Source: Hyphomicrobiales bacterium (GTDB taxonomy: Bacteria; Pseudomonadota; Alphaproteobacteria; Rhizobiales; Aestuariivirgaceae). Taken from it: a DNA stretch of 8,915 nucleotides. The translations under genes and the position numbers were made by a program. Positions 1 through 7,622 of the stretch are shown here, one piece after another (position 1 is the stretch's first letter; each line of letters begins with the position of its first letter). Below the pieces are notes generated by a model, which was not told the DNA's origin, searched no databases, and saw only the letters and a list, made by a program, of their open reading frames with translations. The DNA lies in assembly GCA_012032065.1 (NCBI GenBank), contig JAAURV010000108.1:1-8915 (forward strand), read 5' to 3'.

Positions 1-353
1 CAGCACGGCCACGTCACGGCCAAACTCGGCGGCGCGCATGTGTTCGAGGAATTGCCGCGCGGCGCGCAAGCGCCCCTTGTCACCTTCGCGGCAATCGACA
101 CCCGCGACCGGAGCGACTTCGGACTGCGGCGCACGAACACTTTGTGACGCTGGACGTGAAGACCAATGCGCGAGGCCGCGCGCTTGCTGAAGGCATCGTC
201 GAGGAAATCGAAACCGCGCTCGATGCCGCGCCGCTCGTTCTTGCAGGCCATGCGCTGGTCGATCTCAGGCTGGAGAGCTGGGTCATCCAGCGCGACGTCA
301 ATAATTTCGGCGCGAGGCTCCGCTTCCGCGCCGCAACCGAACCCTTGCCATAG
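1..353 (+). CDS. Tail terminator protein, DUF3168 family (RcGTA g8-like); start missing, frameshifted
   Basis: This is the C-terminal part of a DUF3168 protein, the family that caps the head-proximal end of the tail tube before head joining in GTAs and siphophages. The window begins inside the gene. Bases 1 to about 120 read in frame 1, with family-like segments LGGAHVFEELPRG and APLVTFAAIDTRDRSDF. From about base 123 the protein continues in frame 3 as TAAHEHFVTLDV, ending ALVDLRLESW...RLRFRAATEPLP at a TAG (351-353). Frame 1 alone stops at 146-148 with non-family sequence, so one base appears to be missing near 118-123, most simply a GGG read as GG. The major tail protein follows after 9 bases, which is the order expected for g8-g9. 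The family call rests on motif recall and synteny. Whether the shift is real or an assembly error is not settled. Confidence 0.8.
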   Translation, partial: ARPRHGQTRRRACVRGIAARRASAPCHLRGNRHPRPERLRTAAHEHFVTLDVKTNARGRALAEGIVEEIETALDAAPLVLAGHALVDLRLESWVIQRDVNNFGARLRFRAATEPLP

Positions 354-357
354 GAGG
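352..357 (+). promoter_or_regulatory. Strong Shine-Dalgarno (AGGAGG) for the major tail protein
   Basis: AGGAGG overlaps the stop codon of the upstream gene and lies 5 bases before the ATG at 363. It is the best ribosome binding site in the window and fixes that start. A strong site fits a product needed in many copies per tail. Confidence 0.8.
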
Positions 358-362
358 ATTTC

Positions 363-776
363 ATGACAGCCCAGAAGGGCCGCGACATGCTGCTGAAGGC
401 CGACTCGACCGGCAGCGGCTCATACCAGACGGTGGCCGGGCTTCGCGCCCATACGCTCGCCTTCAACGCCGCGACCGTCGACATCACCAGCCAGGAATCG
501 GCCGGCGCCTGGCGCGAGCTGCTGGCGGGAGCCGGCTTGAGAAGCGCGTCGATCCGGGGCCAGGGCATCTTCCGCGATCAGGCGTCGGATGAAACCGTCC
601 GTACACTGTTTTTCGGAAGCACGATCCGTGACTGGCAGGCGGTGATTCCGGATTTCGGCATCGTGCAGGGGCCGTTCCAGATCGCCGCGCTCGAATATGC
701 GGGCCGCCACGACGGCGAAGTGGAGTTCGAACTCGCGCTCGAATCCGCCGGCGCCCTCACCTTCACGGCGGTGTGA
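363..776 (+). CDS. Major tail tube protein (TP901-1 family, RcGTA g9-like)
   Basis: An intact 137-residue protein that should polymerise into the tail tube through which DNA passes. It starts MTAQKGRDMLLK and has the family's N-terminal pattern: K-ADSTGSGSYQTVAGLR, then an AATVDITSQES segment followed by W-RELLAGAGLRS. The middle contains SIRGQGIFRDQASDE, and the C-terminus is the beta-rich FQIAALEYAGRHDGEVEFEL. This is the usual length and layout of GTA major tail proteins and TP901-1-type tube proteins. The start is supported by AGGAGG 5 bases upstream. It lies directly after the tail terminator and one base before the chaperone start at 778, so the three are probably translated from one message. 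No signal peptide or membrane segment is present, as expected for a cytoplasmically assembled structural protein. There is no sign of damage. Confidence 0.9.
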   Translation: MTAQKGRDMLLKADSTGSGSYQTVAGLRAHTLAFNAATVDITSQESAGAWRELLAGAGLRSASIRGQGIFRDQASDETVRTLFFGSTIRDWQAVIPDFGIVQGPFQIAALEYAGRHDGEVEFELALESAGALTFTAV

Positions 777-777
777 C

Positions 778-1089
778 ATGGCGAACCGGCACAGAGGCGA
801 AATCGAAGCCAGGCTTGGAGGCAAGGCTTACACGCTCTGTCTGACGCTTGGCGCATTGGCGGAACTCGAACACGCCTATGGCGGGCTCGATCTACTTGCG
901 ATCGCCGAACGCTTCGAAGGCGGACGCATGTCCGCGAGCGACGCAGTGAAGATCATCGGAGCGGGTTTGCGCGGCGCGGGCAATCAGGTGAGCGACGAGG
1001 ACGTGAAGCAGATGACGGCCGAAGGCGGCGCCGCGGGCTTCATGAAGATCGTCGCTGAACTGCTCACCGCGACCTTTGGCGCGCCGTGA
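778..1089 (+). CDS. GTA-gp10 family tail assembly protein (RcGTA g10-like)
   Basis: An intact 103-residue protein of the GTA-gp10 family (Pfam GTA_gp10). It is thought to act as a tail assembly chaperone that keeps the tape measure soluble while tube subunits add. Typical segments are the beginning ANRHRGEIEARLGGKAYTL, the centre LTLGALAELEHAYGG, and an alpha-helical second half with SASDAVKIIGAGLRGAG and the end FMKIVAELLTATFGAP. The ATG at 778 is preferred over the in-frame codon at 697 because 697 lies inside the major tail gene and adds non-family sequence. The start is 1 base after the major tail stop. The stop overlaps the next start (GTGA, 1086-1089), indicating translational coupling to the second chaperone. 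The chaperone role is known for the family; nothing here tests it directly. Confidence 0.9.
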   Translation: MANRHRGEIEARLGGKAYTLCLTLGALAELEHAYGGLDLLAIAERFEGGRMSASDAVKIIGAGLRGAGNQVSDEDVKQMTAEGGAAGFMKIVAELLTATFGAP

Positions 1090-1265
1090 ACGAGACGTTT
1101 CCATGGGCGAGGCTGATGCATCTGGGACTTGGCGAACTTGGTCTTTCGTCAAGCGAGTTCTGGAGCGCAACGCTTCGCGAGCTCTCGATGGCGATGCGCG
1201 CGCAAGCGGCTCCGCCGTCACGCGATGGCCTTGACGATTTGATGAAGAGGTTTCCCGATTTATGA
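1086..1265 (+). CDS. Small tail assembly chaperone (rcc01693 / Phage_TAC_6 type, RcGTA g10.1-like)
   Basis: A 59-residue protein starting at GTG 1086. Its translation begins MNETFPWARLMHLGLGELGL, continues with SSSEFWSATLRELSMAMRA and ends DDLMKRFPDL. The pattern F-PW-RLM-GLG-LGLS-EFW-T--EL is diagnostic of the rcc01693-like family (Phage_TAC_6, formerly DUF2376), found between g10 and the tape measure in GTAs. The start overlaps the upstream stop (GTGA), and the stop overlaps the tape measure start (ATGA, 1262-1265), so all three are probably coupled. Together with the preceding gene it takes the place of the gpG/gpGT chaperone pair of lambda-like phages, here as two separate genes. Length is normal for the family. 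A few residues at the N-terminus depend on the GTG start, which is the only reasonable one. Confidence 0.88.
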   Translation: MNETFPWARLMHLGLGELGLSSSEFWSATLRELSMAMRAQAAPPSRDGLDDLMKRFPDL

Positions 1266-1809
1266 CGACAGCTCAGGAACAGGCCGACGGGCTTTCCGAA
1301 TCGGCCGCACGCTTGCGCGAGGAGATGAGCGGGCTCAACCGGCTCGCCGACAGCTTCGGGCAGACGCTGGTGCGCTCATTCGCATCCGCCATCATTCACG
1401 GGCGCAAACTTTCCGATGTGCTGCGCGGCATTGCTCTCTCGCTGGCGCAGCAGGCGCTGTCGCAGGCGTTGCGGCCGCTTGGCAATCTGTTGGGTTCCGT
1501 CTTCGCCAATGCGCGCGGCAATCTGATAAGCGCGGGGCGCGTCAAGCCCTTCGCGCAAGGCGGCGTGATCAACAGTCCGGTGATGTTTCCGCTGCGCGGA
1601 GGTTTGGGGCTCGCGGGCGAAGCGGGGCCGGAGGCATCATGCCATTGGCGCGCGGCCGCGACGGCAAGCTCGGCGTGCGCATGGCGGGCGGCGGCCAGGG
1701 CATCACCATCAACATCATGGCGCGCGATGCCGAGAGCTTCCGGCAATCGCAATCGCAAATCGCCGCGGGCATCGCACGCGCGGTGTCGCGCGGACAGAGG
1801 AATCTTTGA
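1262..1809 (+). CDS. Short phage tail tape measure protein (RcGTA g11-like), frameshifted
   Basis: The tape measure protein sets tail length and is the scaffold for tube assembly. The frame from ATG 1262 encodes an alpha-helical N-terminus (ALSLAQQALSQALRPLG region) and then the family hallmark FAQGGVINSPVMFPLRGGLG followed by LAGEAGPEA, up to about base 1635. The conserved continuation IMPLARGRDGKLGVRMAGGG is found in frame 1 from about 1636 and ends AVSRGQRNL at TGA 1807-1809. One base is therefore missing around 1633-1638, probably one C or G after GAGGC. Repaired, the protein is about 182 residues, very short compared with siphophage tape measures and at the small end for GTAs, so a short tail is expected. 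Unrepaired, the frame runs on to 1822 with a non-homologous C-terminus. It starts within the chaperone stop (ATGA). Confidence 0.86.
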
Positions 1810-1811
1810 TC

Positions 1812-2441
1812 ATGGCGTTTGACGAAATCAGATTTCCCGCCGCCATCTCGCTGGGCGGATCGGGCGGGCCTGAGCGGCGCACCGATGTCGTGATCACCGG
1901 TTCGGCCGCGAGGAGAGGAACGCCCGCTGGGCCCACTCGCGCCGCCGCTACAACGCGGGTTACGGTCTGCGATCGCTTGACGATGTGCATGCGGCAATCG
2001 CCTTCTTCGAAGAACGGCGCGGACGGCTTCACGGCTTTCGCTGGAAGGACCACAGCGACTGGAAATCCTGCGCGCCTGGACAGCAACCATCGGCGGCCGA
2101 TCAGGCGATTGGAGCGGGAGACGGAGCAACGGCGTCGTTTCAATTGGTGAAGAGCTACGGCGCCGGGCTTCGCAACTATTCGCGCATCATTTCAAAACCC
2201 GTCCCGGGCACCGGTGCTTGTAGCCGTCAACGGCACGCCCACAACCGCGTTCACGCTTGACGGCGCGACGGGTGTCATCACATTCAACGCCGGAAACGTT
2301 CCGGCGGCGGGCGCGGCGGTGACGGCGGGATTTGCATTCGACGTGCCGGTGCGTTTCGATACCGACCGCCTGATCATCAACCTTGCGGCGTTCGCGGCGG
2401 GTGACATTCCGGAAATTCCGCTGGTGGAGATCGTTGCATGA
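1812..2441 (+). CDS. Distal tail protein, DUF2460 family (RcGTA g12-like), two frameshifts
   Basis: This protein forms the ring joining tail tube to baseplate hub. The start at ATG 1812 gives AFDEIRFPAAISLGGSGG, typical of DUF2460; a GAGGA at 1797-1801 lies 10 bases upstream. Frame 3 runs to about 1904. It then resumes in frame 2 with the strongly conserved RWAHSRRRYNAGYGLRSLDD, FFEERRGRLHGFRWKDHSDW and GDGATASFQLVKSYG. At about 2213 it returns to frame 3 as VLVAVNGTPTTAFTLDGATG and ends FDTDRLIINLAAFAAGDIPE...VEIVA at TGA 2439-2441. The first break looks like GGG to GG in TTCGGCCGC. The second looks like an extra G in CACCGGTG. Repaired length is about 209 residues, normal for the family. 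The stop overlaps the next start (ATGA). Confidence 0.87.
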
Positions 2442-3322
2442 GAACGCTGCCACCCGGACTCGCGGCGCACCTCGCCAGCGGCGCCACAACGCTCTGTCAT
2501 TGCTGGAAGCTGACGCCCACCGGCGGCGCGGCCATGGGTTTTACCGACCACGACGCGGACATCGCGTTCGATGGCGTGACTTTCAAGGCCTCGACAGGAT
2601 TCGAGGCGAGCGAGATTGAGTCCTCGCTGGGACTCTCCGTCGACAATCTCGAAGCGGCAGGCGCGTTGCAGTCGCCGGAACTTTCGCCCGAACGCCTCGA
2701 TGCCGGAGACTTCCGCAATGCCGATGTCGAAATCTGGCGGGTCAACTGGCAGGATCCGGCGCAACGCATACTGTTGCGCAAGGGCCATGTCGGCGAAGTG
2801 CGCCGCACCGAGCAGACATTCACCGCCGAAGTCCGTGGCCTCGCTCATGTGCTGGATCAAAGCAAGGGCCGCATCTTCGCTTACCCGTGCGACGCGGTGC
2901 TGGGCGATGCGCGCTGCGGAGTCGATCTCGATCAGCCATTGTTTCGCGGAACCGGTGTTGTCGCGGCCAATGAAGATGACCGCCGCTTTCGCGTGACGGG
3001 ACTCGATCCTTTTGCCGACGGCTGGTTCGCGCGGGGACGGCTCGCTTGGCTGACCGGCGCAAATGCGGGGCGGAGCGCGGACGTGAAATCGTTTCGCGTG
3101 GCGAATACGGTGCATGTGGAGATCTGGCAGAAAGCCGCTTACCCGGTTGCCGTGAACGACAGCTTCGAAATCCGGGCGGGATGCGACAAACAGTTTCCGA
3201 CCTGCAAGGCGAAGTTCTCGAACATCGCCAACTATCGCGGCTTTCCGCACATGCCGGGAACCGATTTCGTCGGCTCCTATGCGGTGCGCGGCGATGCCAA
3301 CGACGGTGGCAGCAGGCTCTGA
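2438..3322 (+). CDS. Baseplate hub protein, DUF2163 / phage BR0599 family (RcGTA g13-like)
   Basis: An intact 294-residue protein, normal length for the family, which forms the hub at the tail tip and contacts both distal tail protein and megatron. The N-terminal DUF2163 part includes CHCWKLTPTGG and MGFTDHDADIAFDGVTFKAS, with VDNLEAAGAL and DAGDFRNADVEIWRVNW after it. The C-terminal BR0599 part carries CDAVLGDARCGVDL and GCDKQFPTCKAKFSNIANYR followed by GFPHMPGTD. The four cysteines C151, C160, C249 and C256 are arranged like those of the related lambda gpL tail-tip protein, which binds an iron-sulfur cluster, so the same is likely here (inference). C20 and C22 are additional. It starts in the stop of DUF2460 (ATGA) and ends one base before the peptidase start. 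No damage is seen. Confidence 0.92.
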   Translation: MRTLPPGLAAHLASGATTLCHCWKLTPTGGAAMGFTDHDADIAFDGVTFKASTGFEASEIESSLGLSVDNLEAAGALQSPELSPERLDAGDFRNADVEIWRVNWQDPAQRILLRKGHVGEVRRTEQTFTAEVRGLAHVLDQSKGRIFAYPCDAVLGDARCGVDLDQPLFRGTGVVAANEDDRRFRVTGLDPFADGWFARGRLAWLTGANAGRSADVKSFRVANTVHVEIWQKAAYPVAVNDSFEIRAGCDKQFPTCKAKFSNIANYRGFPHMPGTDFVGSYAVRGDANDGGSRL

Positions 3323-3323
3323 C

Positions 3324-3758
3324 ATGGCGAAGCGCGAGACAATCGTGGCCGCGGCGCGCGGCTGGATCGGCACGCCCTATGCGCATCAGGCAAGCCTGAA
3401 AGGCGTTGGCTGCGATTGCCTGGGATTGATTCGCGGCGTGTGGCGCGAAGTCGAAGGCGAAGAGCCAGAGGCCGTTCCCGCTTACGCGCCCGACTGGGCC
3501 GAGGCAACGAGCGGCGAGCAGCTTGCCGAGGCAGGACGGCGGCATATGCTCGAAATTCCGTGTACGGAGTTTCGCCAAGGAGACGCGCTGCTTTTCCGCT
3601 GGAAGCCGCATCTGCCGGCCAAGCACGCCGGGATCGCGAGCGGTCCCGATCACATGATCCATGCGCAGGACGGGGCGCGTGTCGCCGAGGCGCCGCTCTC
3701 CGGCTGGTGGCTGCGGCGGCTTGCATACGTGTTTCGTTTTCCGGGGACCGAGAAATAA
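3324..3758 (+). CDS. NlpC/P60 family cell-wall peptidase of the tail tip (RcGTA g14-like)
   Basis: An intact 144-residue NlpC/P60 cysteine peptidase expected to cut peptidoglycan stem peptides as the particle delivers DNA. The N-terminus AARGWIGTPYAHQASLKGVG leads into the nucleophile motif CDCLGLIRGVWRE (nucleophile probably C32). The histidines follow in KHAGI (H101) and HMIHAQ (H113, third catalytic position), then a tryptophan-rich SGWWLRRLAYVFRFPG end. This matches the phage/GTA subgroup (TIGR02219-like), which lacks a signal peptide because it rides in the particle. ATG 3324 is chosen over the in-frame codon at 3279, which lies inside the hub gene. It begins 1 base after the hub stop, and its stop overlaps the megatron start (TAATG). 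Catalytic residues are present, so activity is likely. Confidence 0.92.
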   Translation: MAKRETIVAAARGWIGTPYAHQASLKGVGCDCLGLIRGVWREVEGEEPEAVPAYAPDWAEATSGEQLAEAGRRHMLEIPCTEFRQGDALLFRWKPHLPAKHAGIASGPDHMIHAQDGARVAEAPLSGWWLRRLAYVFRFPGTEK

Positions 3759-6700
3759 TGGCAACAGTCGTTCTGCAATATGCCGGCGCCGCGCTCGGCG
3801 GATTTATCGGCGGTCCTGTGGGCGGCATCGTGGGGCGCGCGCTTGGCGCCATCGCCGGGAACGTCCTCGACCAGTCGCTGTTCGGCGGCAAGGGGCGGAG
3901 AAGCGAAGGACCGCGTCTCGCCGATCTTCGGATCATGGCCTCGGAGGAAGGCGCGCCGATCGCGCGCCTCTGGGGCCGCATGCGCGTGTCGGGACAGGTG
4001 ATCTGGGCCACCAACTACGAAGAAGTGGTGACGACACGCACCGAAAAGGCGAGTTCCAAGGGCAGCGGGCCCAAATCGACAACCACCGAATACAGTTACT
4101 TCGGCAACTTCGCGATTGGGCTTTGCGAAGGTCCGATCGACCGCATCGGCCGCGTGTGGGCGGATGGGCGCGAGATCGATATCGGCGATTTTACCACGCG
4201 GCTCTATCGCGGAACCGAAACTCAGTTGGCGGACAGTTTGATTGTCGCGAAACAGGGCGCGGACGTGCCGGCCTACCGCGGCACCGCTTACATCGTGTTC
4301 GAGAGAATGCCGCTGGCGCAATTCGGAAACCGCATTCCGCAGCTTTCCTTCGAGGTGATGCGCGATGCAGGGAGCGCCGCGCCGCTCGTGAACGCGGTGA
4401 ACATCATCCCTGGCGCAACCGAGTTCGGCTACGACACCGAGATTGTGACCCGCGAAAGCGGCACCCGGCGTGACCGCGAGCGAGAACGCTCATGTCTCGG
4501 CCACGCGAAGCGACTGGACCGTGTCGCTCGACGATTTGCAGGCGAGCTGCGTCAACGTCGAAGCGGTGTCGCTGGTTGTGGCGTGGTTCGGCGACGATCT
4601 CCGCTGCGGCGTATGTCAACTGAAGCCGGGCGTGGACCAGGCGGCGAAGAACACGTCACCTTCGGCTTGGCGCGTTGCCGGGTTGAACCGCGCCGAGGCA
4701 CAACTGATTTCCGCCTCCAGCGGATCGCCAGCCTACGGCGGAACGCCTTCTGATGCTTCGGTGCTAAGGGCAATCGCGGATGCGAAGCTCCGTGGACTGA
4801 AGATTATCTTCAATCCCTTCGCGCTGATGGATATTCCGGCGGGCAACAGCCTACCCGATCCCTATGGGGGCACGCTGCAGGCGGCCTATCCCTGGCGCGG
4901 GCGCATCACATGCAATCCCGCACCCGGACTGCCGGGAACGCCGGACAAGACGGCAGCCGCCGCAATTCAGGTCGCGAGCTTCGTGGGTACCGCGCTGCCT
5001 TCACATTTCAGCATTTCGGGTGGCGAGGTTGTCTACTCCGGCCCGATCGAGTGGAGCCTGCGGCGGCTTGTGCTGCACTATGCGAAGCTTTGCGCACTCG
5101 CTGGCGGGGTCGATGGCTTTCTGATCGGCAGCGAGTTCCGCGGGCTGTCTCAAGTTCGCTCGGCGGCCGGAAGCTTTCCTTTCGTCGATGCGCTTGTGAC
5201 GCTGGCCGCGGATGCGAAATCGCTTTTGCCCGGCGCGAAGATTTCCTACGCTGCCGACTGGTCGGAATATTCGGGCTACCGCCCCACCGACGGAAGCAAC
5301 GATCTCTACTTCCATCTCGATCCGCTGTGGACGTCGTCCGATATCGATTTTGTCGGCATCGACAATTATCTGCCGCTCTCGGACTGGCGCGACGGCACCC
5401 AGCATCTGGACCGGCTCGCGGGTGTGGCTTCGATCAAGGACCTTGCCTATCTCAAGGCGGGGAATGCTTCGGGCGAATATTACGATTGGTTCTATGCATC
5501 GGATACGGCGCGCGAAACCCAGACGCGCACGGCGATCACCGATGGCGCGTACGGAAAGCCGTGGGTATTCCGTGTAAAGGACATCAAGAGCTGGTGGACC
5601 AACCAACACCACAACAGGCCGGGCGGAGTCGAATCGGTGGCGCCCACGGCCTGGACGCCGCAGTCGAAGCCCATCTGGTTCACCGAGCTTGGCTGCGCCG
5701 CAGTCGACAAGGGATCTAACCAGCCCAACGCTTTCGCCGATGCCAAGTCGTCGGAGAATCTGCTGCCTCACTATTCGAGCGGGCGGCGCGACGACCTGAT
5801 GCAGCAGCGTTATCTCCGCGCCATGGCCGAGTATTGGAGCGCGTCCGGCGCGCACAATCCAGTGTCGTCCGTCTACGGAGCAAAGATGGTGGATGCGTCG
5901 CGCTCCTTCTTCTGGGCCTGGGATGCAAGGCCGTGGCCCGCGTTTCCAGCTTTGCGGGATGTGTGGGCGGATGGCGAAAACCATGCGCGGGGCCATTGGC
6001 TCAACGGCCGCATCGGCGCTGTGCCGGTGGAAGAGGTCGCGGCCTCGGTCTGCGCCGAGTACGGATTGCCCGGCACGGTGTCGGAAGGCGTCGAAGGATT
6101 GATCGACGGCTTTGCCATCGACCGGCCCATGTCCGGGCGGCAGGCGCTCGAAACGCTGATCGAGACCTTCGCGGCGGATGTTGTCGAAGCGAACGGCGCG
6201 CTCGTCTTCCGTTCGCGCAATCGCGGCTCTTGATGAGCCTCTCGCGGGGCGATTGCGTCGAAGCAAAAGCGGAGGATGCGCTTTTCGCCATTTCCGACGC
6301 GCAGGAAAGCGAACTTCCGGGCTTGCTCCGGCTTGCCTTCGTCAATTCCGCCATCGACTACCGCAACAGCGCGGTCGAGGCGCGGGCGTCGGGAGAGACA
6401 TCGCGCGAGGTGTCGCTGCAACTGCCATGCGCGGTGAGCGCTGCTGAAGCTCAGGCTCGCGCCGACATCATGCTGCGCGACATTCATGCCGGGAGGAAGA
6501 CTCTCGAGCTGTCGCTGCCGCAGAGTTTCGTGAGCCTCGAGCCGGGCGATCCGGTGGAATTCGAAGGCGCGCCGTTCAAGGTCATGGAGATCGAAGACGG
6601 CATCGCGCGGAAGCTCAGGCTCCGCGCGCATGAGGCGCAGGTCTACGACCCGGCGGACGCGGCCGATCGCGGCATTCTCGCGGGCGCGCCACAGATTTTC

Positions 6701-7613
6701 GGCAAGCCCGATCTCTTGTTCATGGACCTGCCGCTCGCCGATTCGACAGCGCCTCACGCGCCATGGATCGCCGCGCAAGCGACGCCCTGGCCCGGGCAGT
6801 TGGCGCTGATGAAGCAGACGGGTACCGCGAGCTTCGCGCTGAACCGCCTGATCGAAGCGCGGGCAACCAGCGGCGCTTTGATTGCTCCGCTTGCGGCGGG
6901 TCCGCTCTATGTCTTCGACGATGCCAATGAGATCGAGGTGACATTGAATGCGGGCGCGCTCTCCTCGGTGAGCGAGGCGGAGTTGCTGGCGGGCGCCAAC
7001 GGGGCGGCGATTGGAGGCGCGGCTACTGGTTTCGAAATTGTCCAGTTCCAGAATGCACAACTGATCGGGCCTTTGAGCTACCGGCTGACCCGGCTGCTGC
7101 GCGCTCAATCGGGCTCGGAGCCGGAGATGCTTTCGTCGCGGATCGTCGGCTCGCGCTTCGTCCTGCTCAACGCGGCTGTCGTTCAACCGGTATTGCCGCT
7201 CGCCGAGGCGGCGCTGGCGCGCATCTGGCGGGCGGGACCCGCGCAGCACGATCATGCGGCGTCTTCCTATCGCGAGGTGACGCATCAGGGCGCGTGATCG
7301 GTTTGCGCCCGCTGTCGCCGTGCCATCTGCGAATGGTTCGCGACGGCAACGATCTGGTGTTCGCCTGGACCAGGCGCACGCGTGTTGACGGCGATGCATG
7401 GGAGTTGGTTGACGTGCCGCTCGGCGAAGAGAGCGAGGCTTACGCGCTCGACATTTTCGATGGCGCAACTCTCAAGCGCAGCATCTCAACCCCGGCGCCA
7501 GCCTATCGCTACGCCGATGCGCAGATCATCGCGGATTTCGGATCATGCCGGCATCGCTGGCAATCGCCGTCTCTCAAGTCTCCACCGTTTTCGGCCTGGC
7601 GCCACTAGCATGA
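3758..7613 (+). CDS. GTA megatron / tail tip host-interaction protein (RcGTA g15-like), four frameshifts
   Basis: This is the large baseplate protein of GTAs. Repaired, it is about 1285 residues, close to RcGTA g15. Domains by repaired residue number: glycine-rich N-terminus YAGAALGGFIGGPVGG (8-45); RLWGRMRVSGQVIWATNYEE (near 75); VVAWFGDDLRCG (near 270); TIM-barrel (GTA_TIM, about 430-735) with DGFLIGSEFRG, DFVGIDNYLPLSDWRDG, KPIWFTELGCAAVDKG and FWAWDARPWPAFP; Phage-tail_3 domain beginning GFAIDRPMSGRQALETLIET (about 785); C-terminal baseplate region with VPLGEESEAYALDIFDG. The frame moves from 2 to 3 near 4463-4469, back to 2 near 6226-6233, to 1 near 7288-7291 and to 3 near 7540-7545, ending SQVSTVFGLAPLA at TGA 7611-7613. 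Family sequence continues across every break, so it is annotated as one gene. Unrepaired, it would give separate fragments. It starts inside the peptidase stop codon (TAATG). Confidence 0.9.
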
Positions 7614-7616
7614 GGA
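7612..7616 (+). promoter_or_regulatory. Shine-Dalgarno (GAGGA) for the tail-fibre gene
   Basis: GAGGA overlaps the repaired stop codon of the megatron and lies 6 bases before ATG 7623, supporting that start. It is the second clear ribosome binding site of the block. Confidence 0.65.
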
Positions 7617-7622
7617 CATTCA

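Noticed and set aside
1060..1095. Programmed -1 frameshift between the two tail chaperone genes, as in lambda G/GT
   Set aside because: No slippery heptamer of the X-XXY-YYZ kind is visible. The second gene has its own GTG start overlapping the first gene's stop, as usual in GTAs.
2214..2441. Plus-strand open frame read as an independent small gene
   Set aside because: It is the C-terminal part of the DUF2460 protein after the second frame break, and lacks a ribosome binding site of its own.
5834..6230. N-terminal part of the 487-codon frame ending at 7297
   Set aside because: This stretch is an out-of-frame shadow of the TIM-barrel and Phage-tail_3 coding sequence. Real coding in this frame begins only after the break near 6230.
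4470..6233. Independent 587-codon TIM-barrel gene starting at GTG 4470
   Set aside because: Its start is simply the first GTG after a frame break. The preceding frame carries the N-terminal part of the same megatron, and no ribosome binding site precedes 4470.
5873..7468. Long minus-strand open frame of 531 codons opposite the megatron, and similar ones at 2192-3373 and 5001-6266
   Set aside because: GC-rich coding DNA commonly leaves antisense frames open. The translations are rich in Arg, Ala and Pro with no recognisable family, while the plus strand carries clear tail proteins across the same bases.
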